Assembly: GCA_937991535.1 (NCBI GenBank)
Contig: CALKHN010000032.1
Coordinates: forward strand, 1 to 44,244
Reading direction: 5' to 3'
Source: an uncultured Sphingobacteriales bacterium
GTDB lineage: Bacteria; Bacteroidota; Bacteroidia; Chitinophagales; Chitinophagaceae
DNA length: 44,244 bases
Below the pieces are notes generated by a model. That model was given only the letters and a program-made list of their open reading frames with translations, had not been told where the DNA came from and did not search any database. The first letter of the stretch is position 1. Every line of letters starts with the position of its first letter. The position numbers and the translations under genes were made by a program. This document shows, piece by piece, positions 23,111-32,282 of the stretch.

Positions 23111-23689
23111 TTATAAGTTATTCGTGAAAATTTTTTGTTTGAAACGATGGAATATCCACCCGAACAGTGACCCCAATCCAATCCCCAAAACGGCAGGAAC
23201 TGCAACATCAGATGGATAATGTACACCCAGGTATATTCGGCTATACGCCACCAGCATTGCCCAAAGAAATAGCAGATAGGGTAGCCATTTTATCTTCTGC
23301 TCAGTTACAATCGTTAAATAAGTAGCAAAAGCAAACACATTGCAAGCATGGGATGACACGAACCCGTATGTGCCTCCATGGTAGTTATTGACATAGTGAA
23401 GCAGATCCCGTAAGCCAGGTTGATGGGACGGGCGCAAACGATGAACAATCGGCTTTAGAATGCCTGATGCAATCTGATCGCTTAGGAAAATTAATGGTAT
23501 AATTAAAATTATGACCCACCAACTTTGCTTTTTGTATTTATAAATAATAAGCATAAGCAGTAAAGCGTAAAATGGTATCCAACTGAATGTTTCACTTGCA
23601 AACCACATCACACTATCTAAAAGAGAAGTATGATGTTTATTTATTTCGAGTAAAAACTTAATATCCCAATCTTTTAAGCATTGCATCAT
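23111..23689 (-). CDS. PAP2-family membrane phosphatase A
   Basis: 192 residues, about five membrane helices. PAP2 motifs: KPIVHRLRP (K-x6-R-P), FVSSHACNVFAF (normally PSGH; here SSH) and AYSRIYLGVHYPSDV (S-R-x5-H-x3-D). Acts on lipid phosphates or pyrophosphates on the outer face of the inner membrane, for example undecaprenyl pyrophosphate. The PSGH to SSH change occurs in known active members. Starts by a 4-nt overlap with the stop of PAP2 B. Confidence 0.87.
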   Translation of the reverse strand: MMQCLKDWDIKFLLEINKHHTSLLDSVMWFASETFSWIPFYALLLMLIIYKYKKQSWWVIILIIPLIFLSDQIASGILKPIVHRLRPSHQPGLRDLLHYVNNYHGGTYGFVSSHACNVFAFATYLTIVTEQKIKWLPYLLFLWAMLVAYSRIYLGVHYPSDVAVPAVLGIGLGSLFGWIFHRFKQKIFTNNL

Positions 23690-24249
23690 AAGGCATCCAT
23701 ATTATTGTGGTATTTATTTCTAAAAAAAATATTTACGATTATTGCAACAATGCTTCCGATTATTGCTGAAGCGAAAACATCACTTACATAATGAACACCA
23801 AGGACTACCCGTGAATAAGCCACAGTAAATACCCATAGCCATATTAAAATATTCAGCCCAATTTTTTCATGAAATAAGTAAGAAAAAGACATCGCTATAA
23901 CAAATGCGTCCGCAGTATGGCCAGATGGAAATGATGGACTACCGCCTGAGGTGAGCTTAATGATATGGGGGTCATTTACAAAAGGTCTTTGTCTATTAAT
24001 CAGGTATTTCAATAAGGTCACTACAATGGTATTGCTTATTAATGCCATTGACATTTGACCAGCTTTAATTTTAAGCGTTCTTTTAGTTCTATATAACGCA
24101 ACACACCATACTGCTACTGTGATTAAAATGGCAGTAACGTAAGCTGTATCAGTAATCGCTATAAAATAAATGTCTAATGATTTTATTCGGTGTTGATTTG
24201 TCCACTCAACCATGTGCCTGTCATATCCGATTAGCTTTTGTAAATCCAT
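23686..24249 (-). CDS. PAP2-family membrane phosphatase B
   Basis: 187 residues with about five membrane helices and complete PAP2 motifs: LLKYLINRQRPF, PSFPSGHTADAFV and AYSRVVLGVHYVSDV. Likely removes phosphate from lipid (pyro)phosphates. The N-terminus (LQKLIGYDRHMVEWTNQHR) is cytosolic. Lies 12 nt downstream of the PafA gene. Confidence 0.88.
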   Translation of the reverse strand: MDLQKLIGYDRHMVEWTNQHRIKSLDIYFIAITDTAYVTAILITVAVWCVALYRTKRTLKIKAGQMSMALISNTIVVTLLKYLINRQRPFVNDPHIIKLTSGGSPSFPSGHTADAFVIAMSFSYLFHEKIGLNILIWLWVFTVAYSRVVLGVHYVSDVFASAIIGSIVAIIVNIFFRNKYHNNMDAL

Positions 24250-24261
24250 TTCAAAAAAGTG

Positions 24262-25947
24262 CTATTTATGTAAGAAAATATCCGACAAAACGGAGCCGTT
24301 CGTGCCATTGGGATAACTAATGTTTAAAATGTCTGCAACAGTAGGTGCTATATCTGTTATTGAAACTTTATCACCCGAAGAACCTGCTTTTACTTTCCAA
24401 CCATACCAGATAAGCGGCACATGGGTGTCGTAAGAATAGCCGCTGCCGTGTGTTGTGCCGCCGGTTGCCGCATAGTCTGCATCAAACCACCCAGGAAGTA
24501 ATTGTATTGCAATGTTTCCTGAACGTAACGGATGAAGTCCTTTTTTTAAAGCAGTGTTATAATAATCGTTGGCTGTTATTGACAATGCCTCACTTGAATA
24601 GACCTTATACACACCTTCTCTTGATTGTAAAAATGTTATACAGGCATTTTCAATTTCTGCTATGTTAACTTTCTTTTCTTTGGCGAGTTGCGTATTCAAA
24701 TAGAATTGAAGGTTTTCATAATCTAAAATCCACTTTCCATCTCCGAATAATGATGAAATATGATTGTTTAGCTCTTTTTTAATCCCTTTGCTCTTGAATA
24801 TGCCCCCGGGAATGTTCATGGATTGCATGTAAGCAGGTGTTTCAACTGCACCATGATCGGCAGTAAGAAACAACAAAACGTTTTCTGCTCCGATATACTG
24901 ATCTATAAAAGCAAGCAGGCGCTCCAATTCCTTATCCAATCTGGCGTAAGTATCCTGGACTTCGATAGATTGAATGCCGAATTGATGTCCCACATAATCG
25001 GTAGAAGAAAAACTAATGGCAAGGAAATCTGTATTTTGATTTTTACCCAAATTCTCAGCTTTAATGGCTGCTATTGCAAAGTCAAGCGTCATTGAATTAC
25101 CAAACGGCGTTTTCTTCAACAACTCATATCCGTTAGCTTCTATTAATGCAGGCAGATTATGAGGGAACCGGTTTTCTGCTTCTCCTTTATAAGCATTTCT
25201 ATAGGGCGCCCCATTCGGCAAGCCATTGGTATAAGTGCTGATGTCATACAAAGTTATCCATGGCTTCGAGAGATATTTATCCGCTAATTTTTGCTCATTG
25301 AAATACTTTACCCATTTAGGAAGGTCGCCCATATAGTAGTCACTGGTTATCCAGTTTCCACTCTGGCTATCGTACCAATAAGCGGCATTAGGGATATGCC
25401 CTGCAGGTAATATGCTTCCCCTGTCTTTTAAAGCAATCCCAATTACTTTTGATTTCTTGTTAGTGGCAAGCCTTAATTCATCTGTAACAGTTGTACTCAA
25501 CAGTCTCCGTGGCGACATTTGACTTTCCTTACCGCTTCCGCCAACACCCTGTACCGTGGTATCTTCTGTAACATACACGCTTTTGTTCAACGATCTTTCA
25601 TACCAGTCATTTGCAATAATGCCATTGTTTGAAGGTGTTGCTCCTGTATATATTGCTGCATGACCCGGACCTGTATAGGTAGGTACATAAGGGTATTGGG
25701 CATTTCGGAATATAAAGCCATTCTTTAACAGTTTGGCAAACCCATTGCTATTAAACTTGTCGCTGTAGCGAAACAAGTAATCATAACGCATTTGGTCAAC
25801 TACGATACCGATGACGAGTTTTGGCTTGTTAGGTAGCCTACTGATTTGCTGTGCGTTGCTGTATAAAGCCAGTAGCATTAACTCAAGTGCTATTAACCAC
25901 TTTCTCAGATTGTTTATATTTTTATTCAGGACTATTCTTGTTAACAT
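24262..25947 (-). CDS. pafA: PafA-type alkaline phosphatase/phosphodiesterase superfamily enzyme
   Basis: 561 residues with an N-terminal signal peptide (hydrophobic about 17-30, cleavage near NAQQ), so periplasmic or outer. Metal and catalytic features: VVDQMRYDYL, nucleophile Thr92 in VPTYTGPGHAA, Asn113 in IANDWYER, ALKDRGSILPAGH giving Lys174 and Arg176, and LTADHGAVETP. The spacing T-N 21 and T-K/R 82/84 reproduces PafA (T79, N100, K162, R164), the phosphate-irrepressible monoesterase of Elizabethkingia. Releases Pi from phosphate monoesters. It stands with three PAP2 phosphatases in one operon. Confidence 0.88.
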   Translation of the reverse strand: MLTRIVLNKNINNLRKWLIALELMLLALYSNAQQISRLPNKPKLVIGIVVDQMRYDYLFRYSDKFNSNGFAKLLKNGFIFRNAQYPYVPTYTGPGHAAIYTGATPSNNGIIANDWYERSLNKSVYVTEDTTVQGVGGSGKESQMSPRRLLSTTVTDELRLATNKKSKVIGIALKDRGSILPAGHIPNAAYWYDSQSGNWITSDYYMGDLPKWVKYFNEQKLADKYLSKPWITLYDISTYTNGLPNGAPYRNAYKGEAENRFPHNLPALIEANGYELLKKTPFGNSMTLDFAIAAIKAENLGKNQNTDFLAISFSSTDYVGHQFGIQSIEVQDTYARLDKELERLLAFIDQYIGAENVLLFLTADHGAVETPAYMQSMNIPGGIFKSKGIKKELNNHISSLFGDGKWILDYENLQFYLNTQLAKEKKVNIAEIENACITFLQSREGVYKVYSSEALSITANDYYNTALKKGLHPLRSGNIAIQLLPGWFDADYAATGGTTHGSGYSYDTHVPLIWYGWKVKAGSSGDKVSITDIAPTVADILNISYPNGTNGSVLSDIFLHK

Positions 25948-25962
25948 AGCTAAAATGATTGA

Positions 25963-26679
25963 TTATAACTGAACTGGATATCTATGTGAATTATGTCTGT
26001 TCCATTTATATTGATGCGTCCAGTAGGAAACTTTAGTAGATAATATTCCGATTCCGGCAGCAACCAATACATCACTTAAATAATGCTTGTTATTCATCAG
26101 GCGGAGCGCTCCCACAGTTGAAGCCAATCCGTAAGATAGATAAGGAACCCATTTATACCGGTAGCCATATTCTTCTGATAACATAGCCGCAGCAGCAAAT
26201 GCCTGGGCAGTATGACCGGAAGGAAAAGAAGTATATGCGCTGCTATCTGGGCGTAAAATGTGTGACGAAGTTTTTAAAGCAGTAACCGCAGCTATCATCA
26301 CTATTTCACTCTTAAGTAAAATGACGGATCTGTTTACAATATCTGTTTTGGGTTTCATACCTATTACTTCAAAGCCATAGGTTAACGCAATTGGAGAAAA
26401 CTGCAAATAATTATCGAGGCTTGTTTTGAACTTGGGTAAATGTTCATTTCGTTCTTCTACTATTTCGTTTTTAATAGATTCCCGTCCATTCCCATTTATA
26501 GCAAAACCGAAGCCCACGAGGCACACCGGAATCTTAAGCTGTTTAAAAGTGTATCGCAACGGCCTTATCTTTTGTGTGCTGTCAAAGTTTTTTAAGTTGC
26601 TGTCAACACGTTGCGCCATGCCTTCTGCATTACAAGCACAGATAAACAAAAGGATGATATGCGTTCTAATAAAAATCAT
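25963..26679 (-). CDS. PAP2-family phosphatase C (exported/periplasmic type)
   Basis: 238 residues beginning with a signal-like hydrophobic segment (FIRTHIILLFICACNAEGMAQ), then a linker and a PAP2 core: LKTSSHILRPDSSAY (K-x6-RP), TSFPSGHTAQAFAAAAM and LRLMNNKHYLSDVLVA (R-x5-H-x3-D). The N-terminal plan is that of Bacteroidetes exported PAP2 proteins. Substrate unknown. It is 11 nt downstream of the RND pump gene and 15 nt upstream of pafA, tying the phosphatase group to the efflux operon. Confidence 0.87.
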   Translation of the reverse strand: MIFIRTHIILLFICACNAEGMAQRVDSNLKNFDSTQKIRPLRYTFKQLKIPVCLVGFGFAINGNGRESIKNEIVEERNEHLPKFKTSLDNYLQFSPIALTYGFEVIGMKPKTDIVNRSVILLKSEIVMIAAVTALKTSSHILRPDSSAYTSFPSGHTAQAFAAAAMLSEEYGYRYKWVPYLSYGLASTVGALRLMNNKHYLSDVLVAAGIGILSTKVSYWTHQYKWNRHNSHRYPVQL

Positions 26680-26690
26680 GACATGTGTTG

Positions 26691-29600
26691 TTACTTTTTA
26701 TTTGAATAAATGAGGCGTATGAAGGTTGGAAACACGAGCAGCAGCAAAGGAATACCTGTAACAAATCCGCCGATAACCGCGATTGCCAGCGCCTGTTGCA
26801 TTTGTGCTCCCATGCCTATGCCTAACGCAAGGGGAAGGAGTGCTAAAATAGCTCCTATGGCTGTCATTAATTTTGGACGGATTCTAAGTGCCAAAGCATA
26901 ATTGACCGACTTACTCACATCCCCGTTGGAGAGGCGCATATTGTACCGGAACTGGTTAACCGTGAAAATCGCATTTTCAGCAATGATGCCTACTATCATA
27001 ATGATACCCGTATAGCTGCTTACATTGAGTGGGATATTTGTGAGGTACAAAGCGAATAAACAGCCCGGAATACCTAAGACAGAAATAGCAAGTACCAAAA
27101 ATGACATAATCCATTCCCGGAACAAGAACAACAACACAGTGAATACAAGTAAGCAGGCAGCGACCAGAATTGTAAGTAATTCTTTAAAGGACTGCTGTTG
27201 CTCTGCGTACGCTCCGCCAAAATTGACATAATATGCCGGTGGCAAATTGAGCTGTTTGGAAAAGCTCTCTTTTAGTTCCTTCACAGCACTTCCCAAATCC
27301 CTGCCTGAAAGCCGTGAAGTAAGGACAACACAGGATTTCAGGTCTTCACGTTTATAATCAATTTCACCTTTTTCAGTTTTTATATCGCAAAAAAAGGAAA
27401 GTGGTTTTAAACTGCCGTCCGGCAAAAAAATCATCTGCTTTTTTATCTTATCAATGTCGTTATCCCGGTAATTAGTAACGCGCAGGCGTATCTTACGCAT
27501 CTGTTCACCATCCTGGATCTGTCCCACCTGAAGATTGCCCAACATGGAAGCCTGAACCGGGGAAGGTTCTGTTATTGTGGCATTGTCGCCCAATACAATC
27601 CCCTCCGTGTACATTTTTAGCTGACTTTGAAAATCAGAAAGAGATATGCCATATTGTGCCAGCTTTACATCATCAGGTAAGATGATTACCGAAGGACCAG
27701 CGGATATCATGCCATTGGAAACATCTACCAAGCCTTTGGTATGGCGCATGATACTATCGGCTTTGCGCCCGAGCAATTCTAGTTGCTTTTGATTATCGCC
27801 AAATATTTTTACCTCTATAGGGCTAGGTGTGCTCATCAGGTTGCCGAGCAAATCCTGTATGCGCTGCCCAAATTCAATATTCATTACGGGAACAGATGAC
27901 TGAATGCTCCTGCGCAGGTCACTAATTATATCAGTTGTTTTTTGTTTTCTGTTTTTTTTCAACTGGATCAAATAATCCCCGTAATTGGGCGCTACATTCC
28001 TGAAATCGAGCCTTAGCCCGGTTCTGCGGGAATAGCTTTCCACGTTAGGATTAGCCAGGATGATTTTCTCCATTTTCTGGCACAACTGGTCTGTTTCTTC
28101 AATGGCTGTTCCACTGGGAGAGAAATAATCAAGTACGATCGTTCCTTCATCCAACTCCGGTAGAAAGCCGGTTTGTAATTTACCAGCAGCAAACCATCCT
28201 GCAATAATCAAGACGATGATAAAAGCAAATGCCAACAAGGGTGTTTTATACAGGTTGGTTAACCATTTGTACTTATTTAAACTTTCCTGCTCAGTATGAA
28301 CATGCGAATGTTTATGTGGTTTGTAACCGATAAGCAAATGCAATACAGGCGTTACAATCCAGGTGGCAAAGAAGGAACAAATCAACGTGAGCTCCATTGT
28401 TTTCGCCAGTTCTTTAAAGAAGGCTCCTGCTAAACCACCCATCATAACGAAAGGAAGAAAAATAACGATGGTGCTCAATGAAGAACCTACCATTGCAGGA
28501 AACAGATCTTTGATAGCGTCTTTCACTACTTCAAACCTATCCTTGCCAGGATTGTCTTCATGCCCACGATAAATTTGCTCAATGATTACTATAACATCAT
28601 CAATAAAAAGGCCAACGGCAGCGGCAATGCCCCCCAGTGACATAATATTAATAGTAATGCCAGATAATCCTAATGCTATTAAGGTAAAGCCAAGGGTTAT
28701 GGGAAGCGTAAGAATGACTACTGTACTTGCCCGCCATGAACGAAGAAAAAGGATAACTACCAGGATGGCAAGCAACAAGCCCTCCAGTATGGTATGCACC
28801 ACACTGTTAATGCTATCATTTACAAAAGCTGATTGGTTATAATAAGGGCGCAGCTTAATACCTTTGGGAAGTAACTTTCCTATTTCGGCAGCCTTGGCAT
28901 CCGCTGCATGTGCAAACTGTATCAGGTTAACACCAGGTTGCTTTACCAGGTCAACAATTACGCCCTGGCGACCATTGGCATTGATAATATTAAATTCCGT
29001 TTGTTGTTGCAGTTCTACTTTGGCAAAATCGCGTAAGCGGATAAGTCGCTGCGGCGTATTTTTCACTACTACATTAGCGAGTTCTTCCGGATCATTAATG
29101 CGGTTGTCAGTTAAAGTGAGATAAAGCCTTCGGAAGTTGGACATTTTTCCATTGGATAGAACATAGTTATTTTGTTTGAAGAGTTGCACCAGGTCATCTG
29201 GTTTAATGCCAAATGAAGACATCTTAACAACATCGGGTACAACTTCAAATTCTTTTGTTTTGCCGCCCCGCAGTATAACCGTAGAAATACCTTCGATTTG
29301 AGAAAACAGGGGGCGCACGGTGTTCATGGCAAGGTCGCGCAGCCCTATCAGCCCAACGTCTTCATCATCGCTTTCCAGTGTAAATCCATACACAGGGAAT
29401 AAGGACTGGTTGTAGCCCTCCACAGCTATGTTCGTTCCCGCAGGCAGCAGATTTTTTATTTCATTCAGGCGGCTTTCTATTTGCAATTTTGCATTATCTA
29501 CATCCACGCCCCAGTTGAAATAAATCTGCACATCTGAGCTACCCCTGCTTGTAACGCTTTTTACTACCGTTACACCTTTTACTCTTTTAACTGCGCTCTC

Positions 29601-29801
29601 AATAGGTTTTGTTACGGTTATCATCATGCGGTCTATGGGCGTTGAGCCTACATCAGCAATGAGTTTTACTTTAGGGAACATTACTTCGGGAAATAATGCT
29701 GTTTGCATTTTACTGTAGGTAAACAACCCAAGCGATACCAGCAACAGCCCGATGAACAGGAAAGGTTTACTGTATTTTTTATAATAATTTCTTTGTTCCA
29801 T
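26691..29801 (-). CDS. RND efflux pump, inner-membrane permease
   Basis: About 1036 residues from ATG 29801 (a TTG at 29837 is less likely). Standard RND layout: N-terminal helix, large periplasmic loop, six helices including GLFIDDVIVIIEQIYRG in TM4, second loop starting TGFLPELDEGTIVLDY, and five or six helices at the end with GIIAENAIFTVNQFRYN. It exchanges protons for a substrate exported through a tripartite complex. The LDEG motif occurs in metal-type RND pumps, while the acidic pair in TM4 is also seen in drug-type pumps; substrate undecided. With MFP and TolC genes just upstream it forms a full set. Confidence 0.9.
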   Translation of the reverse strand: MEQRNYYKKYSKPFLFIGLLLVSLGLFTYSKMQTALFPEVMFPKVKLIADVGSTPIDRMMITVTKPIESAVKRVKGVTVVKSVTSRGSSDVQIYFNWGVDVDNAKLQIESRLNEIKNLLPAGTNIAVEGYNQSLFPVYGFTLESDDEDVGLIGLRDLAMNTVRPLFSQIEGISTVILRGGKTKEFEVVPDVVKMSSFGIKPDDLVQLFKQNNYVLSNGKMSNFRRLYLTLTDNRINDPEELANVVVKNTPQRLIRLRDFAKVELQQQTEFNIINANGRQGVIVDLVKQPGVNLIQFAHAADAKAAEIGKLLPKGIKLRPYYNQSAFVNDSINSVVHTILEGLLLAILVVILFLRSWRASTVVILTLPITLGFTLIALGLSGITINIMSLGGIAAAVGLFIDDVIVIIEQIYRGHEDNPGKDRFEVVKDAIKDLFPAMVGSSLSTIVIFLPFVMMGGLAGAFFKELAKTMELTLICSFFATWIVTPVLHLLIGYKPHKHSHVHTEQESLNKYKWLTNLYKTPLLAFAFIIVLIIAGWFAAGKLQTGFLPELDEGTIVLDYFSPSGTAIEETDQLCQKMEKIILANPNVESYSRRTGLRLDFRNVAPNYGDYLIQLKKNRKQKTTDIISDLRRSIQSSVPVMNIEFGQRIQDLLGNLMSTPSPIEVKIFGDNQKQLELLGRKADSIMRHTKGLVDVSNGMISAGPSVIILPDDVKLAQYGISLSDFQSQLKMYTEGIVLGDNATITEPSPVQASMLGNLQVGQIQDGEQMRKIRLRVTNYRDNDIDKIKKQMIFLPDGSLKPLSFFCDIKTEKGEIDYKREDLKSCVVLTSRLSGRDLGSAVKELKESFSKQLNLPPAYYVNFGGAYAEQQQSFKELLTILVAACLLVFTVLLFLFREWIMSFLVLAISVLGIPGCLFALYLTNIPLNVSSYTGIIMIVGIIAENAIFTVNQFRYNMRLSNGDVSKSVNYALALRIRPKLMTAIGAILALLPLALGIGMGAQMQQALAIAVIGGFVTGIPLLLLVFPTFIRLIYSNKK

Positions 29802-29837
29802 ATAACCAGGCTTGTATTTTGAACTTTTTGAAAACAA

Positions 29838-30743
29838 CTATTTCAATATTTTTACCAAAGCCGAATCACTAAGACCATAGTTTCCGGAAATAAGTATCTG
29901 GTCATTGCTGTTGAATGTTGGATTTTTTATTTCTACCAAGCTGTCGTTTTGCGCCCCGGCAATTACAGGCACTTTTACAGCCATTGAATCATTTATCAGC
30001 TTCATTACCCAAAAACGTTGCATCAGCTCATCGCTTAGCACAGCGCTTTTGGGGAGCATAACAGCGTTACTGTTTTTATAAATAACCAGCTTTGCGGTAG
30101 CAATAATGTTTTCCGGTATATATCTGTTTGTTTCGGGTTTAGCCATAAAGGGAATAGTTTGCAACCCTGTGTTAGCCTGTATAATGGGCATTTGCAACCT
30201 GGCATTGATATTTGTATTGTCGGGCAGGGTGATGATACATGATGTGTTTGACTGCACGTATTTGCTATATTCAAACGGAATATTTAGCTGGAAATAAAGA
30301 CTACTGATATCTGAAATATTACAAAGCGCACCACCTTCTGCAACAAAAACACCTGCTTGCGACTGAGGTATAGCAGTAACAACACCGCTCATAGGCGCAT
30401 ATATGTTGATCAATCCGTAATTTGAATCAGTTTCATTGCTATTAAAATTGCCCAATGCTTTACGTTCTTTTGTTTCCAGCGTATAAAGAAGCTGTCCTTT
30501 TGTAACACGGTCATTAAAATTGATTTTTACGAAACGTACATAACCTGCCACGGGGGTAGTTACGGTATTGTGCCGCAGGTATTGTGCAGTAGCGGATAAT
30601 TGTTCGCTCTGCATCATTGTTCCTGTTTGAATGGTGGTTACGCTTACAGTTGAACGGGGCGTAACATCATCCTGGTTGTTTTGCTTGCGGTTGCAGGCGG
30701 TAAAGGACGCAATGATCAATATTGAAAAGAGTATAAAACGCAT
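29838..30743 (-). CDS. RND periplasmic adaptor (membrane fusion lipoprotein)
   Basis: 301 residues with a lipoprotein signal (FILFSILIIASFTAC, C17), then the adaptor barrel and lipoyl-like halves: HNTVTTPVAGYVRFVKINFNDRVTKGQ and NIYAPMSGVVTAIPQSQAG. It links the inner-membrane RND protein to the outer-membrane channel. Shorter helical hairpin than classical AcrA. Gap of 22 nt to the TolC gene upstream and 36 nt to the permease start. Confidence 0.88.
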   Translation of the reverse strand: MRFILFSILIIASFTACNRKQNNQDDVTPRSTVSVTTIQTGTMMQSEQLSATAQYLRHNTVTTPVAGYVRFVKINFNDRVTKGQLLYTLETKERKALGNFNSNETDSNYGLINIYAPMSGVVTAIPQSQAGVFVAEGGALCNISDISSLYFQLNIPFEYSKYVQSNTSCIITLPDNTNINARLQMPIIQANTGLQTIPFMAKPETNRYIPENIIATAKLVIYKNSNAVMLPKSAVLSDELMQRFWVMKLINDSMAVKVPVIAGAQNDSLVEIKNPTFNSNDQILISGNYGLSDSALVKILK

Positions 30744-30765
30744 GGTAGCTTTATTTAAAAGATAT

Positions 30766-32064
30766 TTACCAATTCCAGTAATTGTAATTATTTACGGCGA
30801 TCAGACGATTTGTTTGTAGTGCTATCCGGTTGAACTGCAACGCTGCGTTACTTCGCAACACGGTTATGTAATCTATCACCGAACTTTGTCCATTTGCTAT
30901 CTGCTTTTGATAGTAACTCAGCAGCGTGTCATAATCGCCGACTTGCTGTTGTATAGATTGTAGCTGTTCATCTATCGAGCGAATAGCTTGCAACAAAGCA
31001 TTCTTCCGGCTTTCATTTTTCTGATTGAAGAAATCACTGTTGATAGCTGTAGTTTGTTGTAGCAGCTTGGTTCTTTGATCGTTCAGTTTCTTTTGATGAC
31101 CGTCAAAGAATTTTTGTGTAAACCTGATACCTATCTGCCATCCCAGGCGTTTATATATATCGGGAGCATACACTGCATTTAATCCTGCCGATGAGTAAAG
31201 GGACACTACCGGTTTATATTGCGCATCAAACAACTTCTGCGAGGCACTAAGGCTTAAACTATCCAACTGGTATTGCCTTACAAACCCGGAATTATTTACA
31301 TCGGCAACATTCGATAGATCGAGGTTAATAGCTGCAAGATTCACTATTACAGTGTCTGATATGCCGCAAATGCTATACAAATCGAGTAAATGCATCTTAT
31401 AGCTATTACGTAAGGCTTGTTTATTCGTTTCCTGTTGTTTCATTTCAATTTCCAGCACTTTATAATCGCCTTGTTTTGCCAGCCCGTTTGCTGACAATTT
31501 TTTTGTAATACCTATTTGTTGCCCGATTATATCTATGATATGGCTTACCGCTTCCTGCAGGTGTACATCCTGAAGGCAAAGAATATATTGATCTGTTACC
31601 AGCTTTTCCAGTTCATGTTTACTAAGCGTGGAGCTATTGGATAAAACCTGGTTTTGAATTACCGCCTGCTCATTCACTGCATTAGTCCTTTGCTTATTAA
31701 ACAATGGCTGGTCAAGGGTAAATACGCCTCTGTAAAGCCCGCCATTTGTTGCCGACAAATCGTAACCGTAATAATCTTTAATGGTCTTAGACGGGTTTAA
31801 TTTAAACCCGGAATTTCCCGGATCATTGGAATACATGGGCGCAAGCAAATAATTCACTTCGGCGCCTACTACGGGTTTGGTGAGCGCAGCAACCATTCGT
31901 TGTGCATCTAAATCGTTTGCCTGCGATTGAATAGTGTTTGTTTTTAACAACGGCGAATTTTGAAACGCCTGATTAACAAAATCAGACAGCTGCTTTTGCC
32001 CAAATATTTTACCTCCCCACGAGCCTACCGCCAATACAATAATAAATACCAATTTTTTATTCAT
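30766..32064 (-). CDS. Outer-membrane efflux protein, TolC family
   Basis: 432 residues with an N-terminal signal peptide (KLVFIIVLAVGSWGGKIFG), long coiled-coil helices and the typical repeated structure: QKQLSDFVNQAFQNSPLLKTN first, LDAQYKPVVSLYSSAGLNAVY in the middle and a second helix hairpin (VIDYITVLRSNAALQFN) at the end. Forms the trimeric outer-membrane duct of the RND system. First gene of the efflux operon; a candidate regulator site lies about 145 nt upstream. Confidence 0.88.
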   Translation of the reverse strand: MNKKLVFIIVLAVGSWGGKIFGQKQLSDFVNQAFQNSPLLKTNTIQSQANDLDAQRMVAALTKPVVGAEVNYLLAPMYSNDPGNSGFKLNPSKTIKDYYGYDLSATNGGLYRGVFTLDQPLFNKQRTNAVNEQAVIQNQVLSNSSTLSKHELEKLVTDQYILCLQDVHLQEAVSHIIDIIGQQIGITKKLSANGLAKQGDYKVLEIEMKQQETNKQALRNSYKMHLLDLYSICGISDTVIVNLAAINLDLSNVADVNNSGFVRQYQLDSLSLSASQKLFDAQYKPVVSLYSSAGLNAVYAPDIYKRLGWQIGIRFTQKFFDGHQKKLNDQRTKLLQQTTAINSDFFNQKNESRKNALLQAIRSIDEQLQSIQQQVGDYDTLLSYYQKQIANGQSSVIDYITVLRSNAALQFNRIALQTNRLIAVNNYNYWNW

Positions 32065-32282
32065 GATTACCTATTCTTAGATGAACGCATAGCGTATTAA
32101 ATATCCATGGTGCCATTCAACTTCATACTACAATATGCAGACGTATATTCATCGCAAAACCTATCCCAGGCGGCATTAATACATTGCAGAGCGAAGTTAT
32201 CAGGGAGATCTTGGAGAATTTCTGGATTTAAGAAAATAGCAAATACAAATGAGGTGCGCCAGCCCCAGAGGACTAAATCTTG
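32065..32282 (-). other. 218-nt intergenic region upstream of the TolC gene
   Basis: No clear gene. It contains motif copy 1 (32211-32230). The frame continuing past the stop of the beta-propeller gene stays open to about 32100 without a start codon, so I do not call it. The region is long enough for a promoter; I see no good TAnnTTTG box in it. Confidence 0.4.
32211..32230. promoter_or_regulatory. Candidate response-regulator site, copy 1
   Basis: TTGGAGAATTTCTGGATTTA shares TTGGAGAATTTCTG-ATTT with copy 2 at 33388-33406. It lies upstream of the TolC gene. The core AGAATTTCT is close to a palindrome (AGAA-n-TTCT). Confidence 0.45.

Noticed and set aside
32100..32282. In-frame open extension after the stop of the beta-propeller gene
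   Set aside because: The frame stays open for about 60 codons after the TAA, but it has no start codon and no propeller repeat, so it is not a plausible continuation or read-through.
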